Assembly: GCA_025345505.1 (NCBI GenBank)
Contig: JANVCC010010406.1
Location: 17,412,062 to 17,476,061, forward strand
Reading direction: 5' to 3'
Source of the DNA: Todiramphus chloris collaris
Taxonomy: Eukaryota; Chordata; Aves; Coraciiformes; Alcedinidae
DNA length: 64,000 nt
The position numbers and the translations under genes are program-made. This document shows, piece by piece, positions 39,009 through 53,000 of the stretch; position 1 is the stretch's first letter, and the number at the start of each line of letters is the position of its first letter. The notes below the pieces were generated by a model, which was not told the origin of the DNA, searched no databases, and worked only from the letters and a program-made list of their open reading frames with translations.

Positions 39009-42000
39009 CTGATCCTGGCCTGGCAGGGGGGTTGAACTCGAACATCTCCAGGGTCCCTTTTGACCCCTAACACTCTGTGATTCTGTGTGTTTCTGTGATT
39101 CTGTGAAAAAATAGTAAACTATAATACTCAATTCCCTATTAATTTCTTCCTTATTAATGAATTCTTGCTAGTAAATTGCTTTGATGAATGCAATTGAAGG
39201 CACAGTTATTCAACTCAGCGGACTAGACCCTTACCTGCTAACAAGAAGAACATAGGAAACAGGAAGGACTGATACATTACAGTGGTCTCATGAGGTTGCT
39301 ATCACAGCTGTTTATCACAGAGAATTAGGAAGACCTTTCATTCAATTAATAAAGTATAATTATCAAAAGATGGCATCCTAGTGACTGGTGAAGAAGCTAA
39401 ACAAATCAGGTGCCTTGTATTCCAAGGGTGTAGGCAGGGTTTTCTCCATCTTATGAAAGTCATGATTTTAAACACGGTTACTTTAGACTGGGGACTGGAC
39501 ATAAAGATACTTAATTCAGGTCTGTTTTTTGATTCAAGGTTTATCTTTTCTCTCTGTTTCTCTTAATTGGCTTGATGTCACATTTACTTTGTCTTTCTCT
39601 CCATTAAAAAAAAACAAAAAAACCAAAAAAAAACCCCAAACAAACAACAAAGCAATCTGATGCAGAGCAAGATGATAAACAATATAGAAATAATTCTTAA
39701 TTTTATCAGCTCCTTTGGCTAGTGACAAATGTTTCTGTTTCCTGCCAACACATTGGCAAGGAACAACAAAAATCTTACTGCCAATTTGTTCCAAGTTTAA
39801 TCAACATACTTAGGATGAAATAAAGAATTTTATTTAGAGGACATCTTATGGAAGCCATTCATCTTAACTCAGTGGAAAATCAAGAGTTATTTACTGATGT
39901 AAAAGCTTTTCCTTGATAGCCATCTAATAAGAGAGCAAGGGCAACACCATTTCTTGTACCATTTATCACTTATTTGTCTACAACATTTTCTTGAACAATA
40001 CCTTTAGAAGAGAATAAAAGAAGCAGCTATACTCTCACTAACTCTTTCTTCCCTGGTCTACATTCTACTGGCACAAAGAAGTATAGATGATTTAGATGAT
40101 CTTTACAAATATGCATAATGGTTTACTTATATGCTAGCTCTAAAATAAGAACAAAGCTTTATCTTAATAAACGATCCTGTTACCATTTAATAGTATGAAT
40201 TTAGGCATTTCTTCCCTTCCTTTCCACATATAAATGATTTGCGCCTGTTTACTCTGTCACTATAAGAATCCCTGGGGAGCAAAATGCTGTCAATGTCTAG
40301 ATGAGGTCAGCATGACACTCATATCTGTGGTTCAATTTACCTTATGTTTCTCACAGTACACATCTAGGTGACATGGGGATTTTAAAGTCAACCTTAAATT
40401 GAGATAATGCAATACATACACACCCCAAAAGAAGAAAAAAACAAAGAAGACCCTGCAAGTATTCTGAATGTTGTGCAATAAAGACAAATAAGAGTAATTT
40501 TAGAAGACAACCTCTTCATTTCCTGAGGAAATAGAAGCCTTCACTGATGGAATTTAAAGAAAATGAAAATTAAATCTGTTCTGAATGTTTCTTAGAAACA
40601 GTATTTGGGTTTTTCAGAATGTACACAATGTGACCCAGTAGCCTGAAACGGCTAACTTCCGTCCCTAAGTTGCTCCACTTAACTTCAGTTAAGAGGTTAC
40701 TGGTCACCTGTAAACGGGACAGAACTACTAGAGTATCGTGTTTTTCATTGTGAGGGAATAGTCATATAAATCTTAGTTGTTGTTTAGAATTAGGGATATT
40801 AAAATATGTAATAAATGGTGGCTAACTTCTCCTTGCTCTTTTTCTTTCACCTTATTGCTCTATCATCCTTACTGTACTTGTGAGCCAGTAAGACTTTTTA
40901 TTCTAGACAATGTTATGCTGTGAACTGGCATAACTCTGGTTAAAAGGACTGCTGTTGATCCATGTCAGTTAGTTGTCATCTAAACACATTTCAGTTTACA
41001 CTATCTAAGTAGTAAAGGTAATTTAGACTTGACAGATGTTTTACTTTTTTTTTTTTTTTTCTATCTGCAAGAAGCAGATGAGTATTATCTAAAAACTCAT
41101 GAACCGTATCCCCAGAATGGTCACCATGTGTATACCTGCCTCAATGCAAACTACAGCAGCCCCTAAGAGAAATAAGACTGTTTATGACTCAAGGAAGAAA
41201 GCTTGGGAATATTTAATGGAGAAAGTAACAAAGACAGAACATGCAACTGAGTGAGAGCTCTTCCCTTCTTTCCCTCCTTTCCTATGTTCGTCCCTCCGCT
41301 GACTCTCACCTCCCCTCCCTCCCTTGTACTGGTTTGCTGTAGCTATTTAAATCAAGATGAGAACAACTGCAGACCTTCATGCTTTGAGGCTACTTTATTA
41401 CAGGTTGAAACAAAATCTTGAGTGCTTACCTGTGTGTTAATCCTCACTTCTGAAACTCACATGTGATAACCTGAAGAGCCCAGATTTGTTCTCTATGAGT
41501 AGCTGTCAGCAGCTATTTTCTCTCTTCTGGTTTATATCTGTTTGTGTCTATAATTCTCAGGGATTAGCCTAAGCCTAGGATAGCAAGTAGTTTTAATTAA
41601 AAATAGATTGAGTAGACCAATGAACTGTAACACAAAATCCTTGTGAACTAAGAGAGATCCTGAACATGAATAATGTTGTTTCTGTGCAACTTTTAAACAG
41701 GAATGGATTTGTTCTTGTCACTGGTCTTTGGTTTTAGAGTGCATGGAATGTATCTTTTTCATATTTTACATTTTATAATTTATTCCTAAAAATCAAAATG
41801 CTTTGATCATCCTCTGGAAGTCTGAATATTTGAATCACCATATGTCACCTCTCTGTATCTGCACAATTCTGTTTATTTGTCCAATCCTGTGAAATGGAAC
41901 ATAAGATACAAGCTTCTAATGCTGCACAAACATAGGTCTATTATATAAGCATAACAACTAAAACATAATATATTGCTACTTATTCAAAGAATTTTACAAT

Positions 42001-44947
42001 GTTAGAAATTCCAGGCATGGTAGATTATTGATTCAAATTCTTGAAATCCAGAAAATTACAAGATTAACAAGATTCTCTAGGTGATAACAACAGCCAGAGG
42101 TCTCTTCCTACACATATCTGTATGCATCACATGTCATAAGGCAATCATGTAATAACATGATGAAAGGCTCTGAGTTATTCAGACATCTCAAGGCAAGACA
42201 GGGTATTTTTTCTGTTCACCAAGCATTTATATAACCTTTCTTCTTATAAGTTTTAACTGTCTGCAGTTTCTTAATCATGAGTCCTGGATCACTAGACTCA
42301 TAAATTAAATCAATCAATGGTAATATGAAGATGCTACCTTGACCTGTACTTTAGCAATGCATCTGAGTCAAATGATTCATGTTTTAAAAAGAAATCAGAG
42401 ACTACATTTCAGCTGTGATAATATATCCTGGTTTAGGAAATGGATCCTTCTTATAAATTTGGTTTCAGCCTCCAGGAAACAGGGCTGAGTTATTTTTTTT
42501 TTTTCCATGCAAAATATGTTTGTTTTTTTTTTTTTTTGTAGCAATATAGGTTTTGTGAATTCAGACTTGTAAGCCACAAGTTATGTTCCTACTCAATTTT
42601 CAGTTTTATAACCAGTGAAGTTTGATATTTGTCAAATGTCATTTCTTTTTTTTCTCCATCTAAAATGGGTAATAAGCATGAGGATGATTTTGCTGCTTTT
42701 CATAATGACAGTCTTTGCCCTTAGGATGGGACACCCCCTTACCAGTTAACTGCATTTTCTGTAGGATGTCAAGTAATGTATGTTACTGTAGTTCTGAGGC
42801 AGCAGAACTTGGTACAGCACTTCCAAGGTTTTATCTCATCTGGACAGTCACTAGTGATTAATGAGTAACAGATTACATACATTTTTTAAATTGTTGTTCA
42901 ACAGAGTTTTCTGTTCAAAACACCAAAAGTTTCCTTTCATCTTGAAACTATTTTTAAATGTATATATAAAAGTCTTCTTCCAAGACACAGCTTTGCACCG
43001 TGCCCGAGTAGCTTCCCGTTGTAGCCCCACAAAGCGCATCTGCCTACTACTGTTCTAAAAACAGCAACTTCAAGCAGCACCTCTTGCAAATTCACTTCTT
43101 TTTTCCTCTTGTCAGTAGCCCCACAACCACACATGACTCCACAAAACATGCAATAATGCAAACAATATTCAAAAGGACTGAGCAAGTGTTAGGTAAGTAA
43201 ATCTTCAACAAATGTCTCTTTAGGGACTCCTTCAAAGGGCTGTTGTGTTTAGCTGCTTGGAGGTTCACCAGCCTCATAGTTTAACAATGTAACAGGAAAA
43301 AAACTTGTGTCATCAGGATAAATGTGTTCCCTCTAACTTCATGCCCTGCCTTTAGATACCTAAAACTCACAGTTCACTGTGGGAAACTGGAAGTCTGAAA
43401 AGCACAGAGCCTCAGTACTCTTTTCCATTGAATCACATGGACTGCAACTCCTCACTATATAAACACTGAAATAACAGAAATGCCACTGCTGAAGAAGCTT
43501 ATCCATCCTGAGTTTTAGAGTGTCTGTCTGACTGGTTTGCCAAAGAGATTTGCAGATAGAAGGAAAACAGAACAATTTTGTTGCCAGGTTTCTCAAAACA
43601 GCAGCTAAAGCAGTAGGGATGTATGTGAAATAAATCAGACCACGGAAGATTTCTAACTTTCCCCCTTTCACTTCTTCCCCTTTACTTTTTCCAGTTCTTT
43701 GGCACATCTGTGTCTCCTGAGCAGATTAAGTTTCAGATTCCTCAGTTTACATGAGAGGAAAATTGGAAATTTTCCACATAGAAATAAATTTCTGCAGTCT
43801 GCAAATGATGTGTATGTGACTTAGTTGGTTTCTCCATCACTGTGACTTTGAGAGAAGCTTGAATCTTATGAATATTTTTTAAAATGTAGTGTTTGCCAGA
43901 GGTCTCTATTTTCCCTAATTATTGAAAATCTGGAACAGAGAGGCAAGCTTCCAAGACACCTCAGAAGGCAGTCTAAATCTGTGAAGGGAATGTCTCCAGT
44001 GTTTGAGAAAAGGGGCAGCACTAGGAGGAAATAAAGGAGTAAGTGAAGGAAAATTTCATTTTTTGTCACTCAAGTTTGTCTATCTAAAAAAAATTAGCTT
44101 AGCTTTTAGCTGCACACAGCAGGGTATTTTGTTATTGCATTGACCTGAAACCAGAGCTGAAAGAGTTGTCTGGGGCTCATGGAACAATAAAATACAGTTC
44201 AATTTAAGAAACATGGAAGAAGAAGCTGAAATGCCATGGCTTCAGAGAGCTAATAAATGACCATGATGTTGTGGGAAAGTGTAGAATGCTTTATTCAGAC
44301 TTGGAGAGTGTGAGGCAAGAAAGGCACTAGCAATATAAGTCAGACAGCTGCCGTGGATGGCCTGGCTCTCTGTGCTGCAGCAAAGGGCAAAATAATCATG
44401 CTCTTCTGCTTGACAGCTGGTGAGTGAAAGATTTTAGGGTGAACTCAGGTGAAGATGTGTGGGAAGCATCTAATCCTCTAATAAATATATTGAGTAGTCC
44501 CATGCATTTTGTTCTCATACTTTGTACAGCAGTTTGAAAAAACAACCTTCTTCTTGTGTGATTCTTTCTAATTTCCCAAGTAATATCCATTAATAAAACT
44601 TTTTTTATTAATATTCACATGCAGAAATGTTTTCTCTAACTTATTTCCTACTGCTTGTCTATTCTGGAATTAAGAAACGCAAACATCACTAAATGAAATC
44701 TTAATTATTGCACATAAAATTACACCTACATATACAGATCATCTGCATAACATTCACTGTTCAGTGGCACGAAAATAATCACAGAGGTCAGGATAAAAGT
44801 GACTTAAAAGGGATAAAAATGATGATGTGCCCGAGTCTTTTTTCCACTTTGGGGTGATTAGAATATTCCACTGTCACAAGTGGAAGACTAAAGGCAAAAG
44901 ACAAAGTTTTACAATGTTATAAAGGTGCTTTTCATTATAACATTCTA

Positions 44948-44992
44948 TAAAATAAAATAAAATAAAATAAAATAAAATAAAATAAAATAAAA
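44948..44992 (+). repeat. (TAAAA)9 microsatellite
   Basis: Nine uninterrupted TAAAA units span 45 bases. The minus-strand reading produces a repeated ILFYF-like open frame that is an artefact of the repeat. Confidence 0.97.
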
Positions 44993-47510
44993 ATATGTGG
45001 CATTCATTGAAAGTAGCAGAACTAGAATGTAGGGTGAAGCAATTACTGTGCTGAAAAAGCACTGATGTGGATGAAATGTTTTGCCTCTGTGTAAGCCAGT
45101 AGTGAAAGGACAAACAGATGTCTGGGTAGAAGCAAGCTCTGAATAAGATCTAAAGTTTCTCCACAATAAACATCTTTGAAGAAATCTTGATTCTTTGCTT
45201 ACAAAAGCAATTGTTTTTAATGCTGCATAACTCAGAAGTTTCCATTTCATAATATGTGTTGTTCTTGTAGAAAGAAATATTAATGTTGGACAAAGGGCTG
45301 CAGATCCTGGTCAACTGGAGAGATCTGTGTGATTTTAAAGATACAAGTCTGTGAAAAATTTTCCATTCATCTGAAGTCCTTTCTCAACCACAGAACCACA
45401 AAGTCCAATCACACTAATGCAATATTAGCACTCTAATAGGTGTCGGCATAATAGAAGGATCTCTAGCACTAAAAAAAAAAAAGTCTTAATACATGATCCT
45501 GTTAAGACACATCAGATTTTATTGTTTGTAATGGATGTAAAGAGACTATATTACAGAGAAATTTGCAGAATATTTACAGGCTAAATCTACCACCTGTGAA
45601 ATCAAGCACCACCCAGTTAGCAGATGTTAATAGGTACTGGTTTAATGCATTTATTTTGGATACAACAAGCTACTCCTTCAACTGCAGTGATTTCTGCACA
45701 TACTCATAGAAACTTTCAGATACTTACCAAAATTTGTGTATACTTTTTTTTTTTCTTTTTTTTTAATGAAATAATGTAGAGCTTTATTTATCAGCAAACT
45801 CATCATAGATGAGTTCCTCTTACCATTTTGTCTTACTACAGAATTTTCCATGACAATGAGTGTCCAAACACTAATGGCCTCCTACAATATATTTGACCTT
45901 TGCTGTGTTCTGTATTTTGACTGTTGATGCTTTCCAGTTCAGTGTGAATCACTGAAACTACAGACAAATTAAGAAAGGATGTACAGCAGAGCAAATAACT
46001 TCAGTGGAATATATAATCAAAGCAAGAAATGTTTTTTGAAAGTGTCTTGTGTTAACTACGGTAGGAGCACCAGAACTGGACAGATGTAATATTTCACTTC
46101 GTTTCCTAAATAGGGAAGCTGAAATTATTCTGTGCATGAACATGCAAATCTACACTACACGGGTGAAAGACAAACATGCCAATACTCTGTGACAATTTCA
46201 GAACTGTGTTTGATTATGCAGTCATCCTTTTAGCCAGTAAATTACAATAATGGAGGAGAGCCTTTCATCCTGACAGAACGTATTTCTTTTTGGCTTGGAG
46301 GCTGTCTTCCTTGGTAAACAGCTACAAAATATTGCACAAAAAACAGCATACCTTACTGCAGTGCCTGAATTTTTCCTCAGTTGGCCACAATCCCCAGGGT
46401 ATCTACATGACACTGGGGAAAAAGACAGGCAGTATCGAATCTGGGAAAAATACTTGTTCTACTTAAAGAAACTTCAGTAAGTGTTGAGAGCTAGGCACTG
46501 ACTTGTAAACTTGCCCAGAAACTACTGATATATTGATCATTTTAGCTCTTGGAACAGTGGAAAGATCATAATAAGGTAAGATCAATTTTTTCTTTTTATT
46601 TGAGGATAAGCATCCTATATTAGGGGTTAGGAGAGGGAAAAGGAGGATCTGCTGAGGCTGAAAACATTCAGACTTTAGGACAATCACCAGTCGCTTGAAA
46701 AATATGATGAAAGATGAAGCTGGTTGGGCATCTTGGTGGTATATTAGTTACATGAGCACCAGCTGCCTTATATTAGACTTCAAAGAGATTTAGGCCATTA
46801 AGTGGTCTTTAATAATTGCTTTTACTAAATTTTTTAACTGATATTTACAGCTGACATTATTAATGTACCAAAATCCAAATTTTCCTAGGGAGTTATTAAA
46901 CATAGTTTTGGTTTGCTTTCTCCATTATTTACATTTAACAAAGATAGCTTATGATATATAATCTTCCTTTCTCATCACAGAAATACACTTTCTGTGAGCA
47001 GGTATTCATCAGAATCAGTGGCTTCACTGGTTTTCTTTGTTTTTACCTAGGCCCTGACTTGATCAAAAAATGTTATATTTTAGAAGTTGTGCTAATAGAG
47101 CGTCCAGATGAATTCATAATGACCTGATAATGTATCTGACATCCAAGAAGTTAAAAATAAGTAATCAAATACAGGAAAGCTAGGAAAATCTTATTGCTTT
47201 AAACATGAGGGCATTTCATTTTCGAAAATTTAAAAAAAATCCCTTTCTAATACCATATCTTATGACCATCAACTTGAAACAAGCTGGAAAAAGTTCGAAT
47301 CTGGCTATGTTCTTATTTAAGCCATTTTACTCTTTGGGTAACACACATGTAACAGTGTATTTTCCCTCTTCTTAAATGCAAAGGCATGGAAGACCTAGAC
47401 ATGTATCTGGTTTAGAATCCCAGACAGTTAGAATAAAGATGCATTTTTTAATTCTTCAGATATGAACATCTTTATTATGTAATCTTACTTTGCTTTTCTT
47501 TCTCTCTCTT

Positions 47511-47655
47511 TTTTTTTTTTTTAATTATTTTTTTTTTTTTTTTTTTTTTTTTTTTNNNNNNNNNNNNNNNNNNNNNNNNNNNNNNNNNNNNNNNNNNNNN
47601 NNNNNNNNNNNNNNNNNNNNNNNNNNNNNNNNNNNNNNNNNNNNNNNNNNNNNNN

Positions 47656-47700
<45 letters not shown>
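47511..47700 (+). other. Assembly gap of 100 N inside poly-T
   Basis: The 100 N at 47556-47655 are flanked by nearly pure T on the left (47511-47555, with one AATTA interruption) and 45 pure T on the right (47656-47700). A round 100 N usually marks a gap of unknown size. The apparent poly-K and poly-F open frames across it are artefacts. Confidence 0.97.
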
Positions 47701-47701
<1 letters not shown>

Positions 47702-49563
47702 TCCTTCTGGATTGCACATGAAAGTTTGATTTATTTCCTAGTAAGACTGCTGAGATTAACACTGTACACTAAATGAGTTTTTGTTCTGGCTACACAAATG
47801 GAAGGTCGTAACTACTGCAATTTAGAGACACACTTCCAACTTCCATCTGGTTTCAGTTTATCTCTGTCACATATACTTACACAAAGCCAGAGCATAGCAT
47901 TAGCAGGATATAGGTAAAATTATCGTTGATATCTATCCTTGACAGCCAAAACCAAGCAGAGTATAAAGGAAGAGTATCAAAGCTAAGTAAAGTGCAATTT
48001 GGCCAGAGAAAATCTCCTGAATGTAAGTGAGGTTTTATGTAGTTTTGAGGCAGAAAATACAATAAATTAAATCTTCTGTCTATTCCTTCATTCCCTTCAT
48101 CATAACTACATGGAATGTAACTGTCTTTAAGGACCAGATTTTTCCAGAAGTTGTGCATAGGAAGGTGCAAAGGCTGTATGGGGAATTAAAAAAGTTACCT
48201 ACTTTTACTGGCAGTTAAAAAGTAGTCTAAGACGTAGATTTTGATCCACAACTTTTCGGTTCTTTTTACTCTTCATTTCAATAAGATATATATAAACAAA
48301 ACTGCCCACATTTGCTTTTAAATTAGTTTTGCCAGTGCACGCTCTTGCCATTCAGCCTGCTACCATCTCTTTGACGATGAAGCATCTGAAACCAAAATTG
48401 ACATTGCTGTTCATTAAGATATTTATGACCACATTTAACTGCATAATAGCTATGCTGACCATGTTGGAGAAAGCAAAAATCAAACTCCATTCCTTTGATT
48501 TAATCTGCTTTAAGTATGCATAACATAGGTGTATGCTAGCTATAATTTTGTGTAGTAGGAGAATGCAGTGGATGTCTATGTTGCACTGCAGTTTTGCAGT
48601 TTTATCATTTATCCTGTATAAGGCATTCTGGGGTTTGGATCCTCGGAGTCACAGATATTATCTTGCTTACAGTTGTCACACTGTAGGGTTATATATAGGA
48701 GTAAGACTTCTGTATATGCATAACAGTTATTCTGTTCCTTATGTCTCTGTATTTCTGTCTTCTGCAGTGGTATTTATGCTGGAACCTTTGGCAATAGTGA
48801 CACAACCTTGTTTTCTGGTTTAATCTCATTTATATAAGTTTCAGTTTAGTGAAATAGGAGAGCTAATGTTAGCATTTTTCAGTGTTTTTCAGCTGTCTCG
48901 GAGCTCTGTTTACTACATCTCTTCTAGGTGAAGTGGAAAGTTTGTGCACAATCAATAAACATTTAAGCAATGGTAGTTTATATTCTTTTCTATTTTTCCC
49001 TCAACAGTTCATTTAACATCTGAAGGTGATCTGTTGTGGAATATCCTGATTAATAGTGTCTCTGTTCCTTTGGAAATATGGAGCTCAGCATAGAATGAAC
49101 TACTTAGAAAAAGAAGATAATGAGCTGTATCGTGCTCCACCATTGATTTTATTCAGAGCAGCCAAATTCCTCTGTGACTTTTTCTTAAAGGACATTATAG
49201 ATAGATGGACAGACATACATACATGTGTGCATAATATATTACATATTCATTACGTATTTTTATATATATACATATAAACATATGCATATACAGTGAGACT
49301 GTATCCTCATGTTGCTTTTCCTCTAAGCTTCCCATTACATTCTTCACAAAGACTAGCAGTAGGAAACAGTATGAAGGTGAAGACTTAGGCTAAAGTTCCT
49401 CCAAAGCCACTGCTGGAAGCAGTTTAAAAGGATTTAACAAATAAATGGATGCTGCCAATTTGCACTGGGCAAAGTCACCCCCCAAGCCAAGATACAGGGG
49501 CTGAGAACAAAATGCTCCGCCTACAATTCAGGAGGAGATGGTCCCTGAGATGCTGCTCGATAT

Positions 49564-49959
49564 CAATGGAAATAAAAAGGACATTGAGGTGCTGGAGGGG
49601 GTACAGAGGCATGCTCCAAGACTAGTAAAGGATTCATGAATGAGGAAAGGCTGAAGGATATGGGGCTGTTTAGTCTTGAGAAAAGAAGGCTGAGGGGAGA
49701 CCTTATTGCCCTCTACAGCTCCCTGAAGGGAAGTTGTAGAGAGGTGGGAGTTGGTCTGTTCTCCCTGGTGACAAGTGACAGAACAAGAGGAAATAGCCTG
49801 AAGTTGAACCAGGGGAGGTTCAGGCTGGATATTAGGAAGCATTTCTTTACAGAAAGGGTTGTCAGGCATTGGAATGGCCTGCCCAGGGAGGTGGTGGAGT
49901 CACCATCCCTGGAAGTGTTTAAGGGGCACTTAGATGCTGTGCTTAGAGACATGGTTTAG
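49564..49959 (+). pseudogene. CR1 ORF2 C-terminal remnant
   Basis: An open frame of 107 codons from 49636 ends at the natural CR1 stop codon. It contains [28 protein letters not shown]-like residues (as VTSDRTRGN), [20 protein letters not shown] and [14 protein letters not shown], the conserved CR1 C-terminus. No reverse-transcriptase core is present, so there is no enzymatic function. It is only a well-kept relic. Confidence 0.88.
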
Positions 49960-50044
49960 TGTTTTTGATAGGGTTAGGAATAAGGCTGGACTTGATGATC
50001 TTCAAGATTTCTTTCAGCCAAAACTATTCTATGATTCTATGATT
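49565..50044 (+). mobile_element. CR1 LINE 3' fragment, 0.48 kb
   Basis: The fragment starts near GACATTGAGGTGCTGGAG and covers the last part of ORF2 and the 3' region. It ends CAAAACTATTCTATGATTCTATGATT, with two ATTCTATG units. It is plus strand and 5'-truncated. The exact left edge is uncertain because the upstream 90 bases are also GC-rich and not recognised. Confidence 0.92.
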
Positions 50045-53000
50045 AATTTGTTAAAGGTTTGAATTGTTCCTTCATTTGCAAATTGGACTCTGACTCTTAG
50101 AGCAATAGGTATCTCATACAGTATACCTTCAGAGATCCATGGTTCAGCGTTCCACTTCCCTAGGCTTGAACACTTGCATTTTTCCATTACAATCCTCTTG
50201 TTCTTCCTTCCTGAAGTGGCATCTGATACTCAAATTAATTTGCTCAGGGAAGAGAAGGAAGTCTGTGGTTACTCTAGTCATACTCACCCAGAAGCCTAAC
50301 TTCAGCATATGTCTTGGGTCATACTGGGAGATGGGATACCATAAAGTGTTTTATATACATTCCATCTGAATTTGTTCTGTCCAAATGAAATTACTTGTAG
50401 TGCTCTCCACCTGCTATTTGACAAATAGTACTTTATAAGTCAGCTTTGGAGGAATATTGTCCCACAGTTGTGCAGTATTCCAGCACATATTGTCAGCAGT
50501 CCTGAACATACATAGTTCTTCAGTACTATGACATTTTATCTTGGAGATGAAAATTCTCATGTTCTTTATCATGACATGAAATAACTCACTAGTTTTCCTC
50601 TTAAGTAGTTCCCTATGATAATTCCAGCCCTCCACCTAGCTGCTGGCAAAGGTTGATATTTTTTTTATTACAACCTTCATTAAGACTAGACAGTGAACGT
50701 AAGCATCACTGCTGTCCTGTAAGTCTGACTTGCAGATCTTTGCAGTGTGAGAACCATTCTCAGCCCTCTGCAGAGAGGACAGCTACTGTCAAAAGCTTTT
50801 CAGCACTGTCTGTTAGCATGACTGACATCACACCTGAGCCTGCAAGCAAGAACCACAGCCACAGAGATGCCTCTTGATGCAGTCCAGTTAAGGATGGCCT
50901 TTCTAAGTGAGTCAAAGGCCGATTGATGTCAACAGTTGTAAATGTAGCAAGGGACACATGACCTTTGCAAAGAAAAAATATGGGGTCAAGCAGATTCCCT
51001 GAAGTCAATTCCACAGAATGCCTTCTCCATTTTTTTGGAAATAAAATGCTACTTCTAGCAGCAATAAAAGAAGCTCTTGACTTTTGTATCAGACAGTGAA
51101 GGCCACAGTCACTGGATGTTTTATGACAAACAGTCCCAGCTAAGACACAATGACTGTCCAAAATTATCTCATATTTTCTTTAACTCCATGCTTACCTAGC
51201 AGAATGAACAAAGAAGAGGTTTTCCTTTGTATACTTACTATGAGTTCTTCCTCAGATCATCATTTATTACTGAAAACAATGGAGATTTGGAATCTACATA
51301 TCTACAGCTAAACAAACTCCCATGTTGACCCAAATACCAGGACCTGCATCCATTAAGCACCGAAACCCATTTTTCTGTAAGTTAAGTGGCAACACATAAC
51401 ACTTCAGAATTATGTAAGATGCCAATCAATCTTTTAGGACAATTAAACTCAGACAAATTATAGCAAAGAGTTTGGTTTTCATCAAGCTGAAAGGAGGCTG
51501 CAGGTTCAGCTCTGATACCTTCACTGATGCCACTCTCATCCAGATTCAGTTTGTACATACAGCAAAGATAAACAAAGGAGCAGGCACTGAGCTATTCTGG
51601 GAGGATGCCAGCGGTTTTCTATTTTAGCACTTACTTTTTACTGTCTAGTTTGTCTTTCCTCTATATTAATACCATATTGCTTTCCCCTTAGCTTAGCACT
51701 AGTTATATGGCAACATAACCATATATTAATATAGGGCTCAAGTGTGCTAACAATTTAGAACTCATACCCCAGGATTTAGTATTGAGTTCTCCTTAGAGGC
51801 ATCCAAGTTACCTGTGGCTCAGTTTTATGAACCTGAAAATTAGCAGGCTGGATTTCTTGCATCCAACACTTTGCACTATGGGTGGAGTTGATCTCACACA
51901 ATTTCATCTCTGTAAAAGGAGGTTAACCACCTGGACAGATTCCTGGTTTAGTCACTGGCGTGTGTATTCACAGGATCCTAGTAACCCCAGCCTGAGATAG
52001 ATAGGTCACAGAAAGTGCTAATCTCATTGATTATCTCCAAACAACAAGAAGATCTCAAGGTTTGGTATCGATGACAGTGTCTTGTGACCCTGGAAATGTT
52101 CCAGAGTAGCAATAAACACAAGCCTACAGTGTCTTTGCAGATCAGCTTTTGACATAGGTCTCAGTACACAGAAGTTGTGCTACATCAAAAGGTCTGTGTC
52201 TGATAGTTTCTTCTCCTAATGCATCTATCCTTAAGTGATATATTAGCTTTAGTAACAATCACTTCTGGTTTTAGAGCAGTTAAAAACACCTAAACATGGA
52301 AGCTGATTTTTTTTTTTCCTATGAACTTTGGATGAATGTGAAAAAAACCCTATGTTTTGACAAATTATGACCTCATTTCCATTTGTTTGATGTCCGATTG
52401 TTTGATGTCAAAAAATAAAATAAAGTGGCAAAGATTCAATGAAAGGCAAAGATTTAATATACTCTTTCCAAGATAAGGCAGAACAACTACAGTTGATTTA
52501 TAAATTTGTATTTACAGACAGTGAACAGACTGAGTAGGAGATCCTCTTTTTCTGTATATATAGAAGAACTGTGTTTGCATAAAATATAAACATTTTCAGC
52601 ATGGTGTAGTGGATTTTTTAATTATTATTATTTCATTTTTGTTAGACTTTATTTTAAAAGACTAATGACAACTGGCAGCTAAAACATTTTTAGATTAGTG
52701 AACATATTTTCCAGAAAATTAAAAGGGAGAAGTCAACAAATACCCTGGGATTTCAGCTGCAGATAAAGAAAATGTGTCAACGATTGAAGTTTTACATATG
52801 GACTTTGGAATACAAGAAGCAAAGCAATAACCACAAATTGTAAATAGATTCTAGTCATAATACATGCAGAGAAGAGGCGCTTTTTTTGACTCAGTAGAAA
52901 GAACAATGGTTCATTTATCTGGGCTTATGCTCTCAATACGTTGCTTATGAACATATGGTCCTTCCAGCTGAACTTGACTGTCAAACTTCCCTGTTTTCTG

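Larger units (their letters stand above)
37612..39105 (+). mobile_element. CR1 LINE, 1.5 kb, best-preserved copy
   Basis: The element starts inside ORF2 at AACGGGAGAGGTGCC and runs through the reverse-transcriptase core and C-terminal region to CCCCTAACACTCTGTGATTCTGTG, followed by extra TTTCTGTGATTCTGTG units. The tail type matches the copy at 15292-15532. Its reading frame carries fewer stops than the other copies, so it is probably the youngest insertion here. It is truncated at the 5' end and has no promoter or complete ORF, so it cannot move by itself. Confidence 0.95.
39106..49470. other. Gene-free stretch with an assembly gap
   Basis: No gene or CR1 is recognisable. The stretch holds an A-rich tract (39607-39651), T-runs (41043-41060, 42489-42504, 42522-42537), the TAAAA microsatellite (44948-44992) and the poly-T-flanked 100-N gap (47556-47655). 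The frames at 42937-43185 and 43360-43707 on the minus strand have no family features. Confidence 0.6.

Noticed and set aside
44945-45250. Repeated ILFYF peptide on the minus strand
   Set aside because: It is a direct translation of the TAAAA microsatellite.
47475-47762. Poly-lysine/poly-phenylalanine frames over the gap
   Set aside because: They arise from poly-T and N bases and have no coding meaning.
50760-51161. 133-codon minus-strand open frame
   Set aside because: It is the longest non-CR1 frame, but the residues show no domain or repeat, and no transcript signals flank it.
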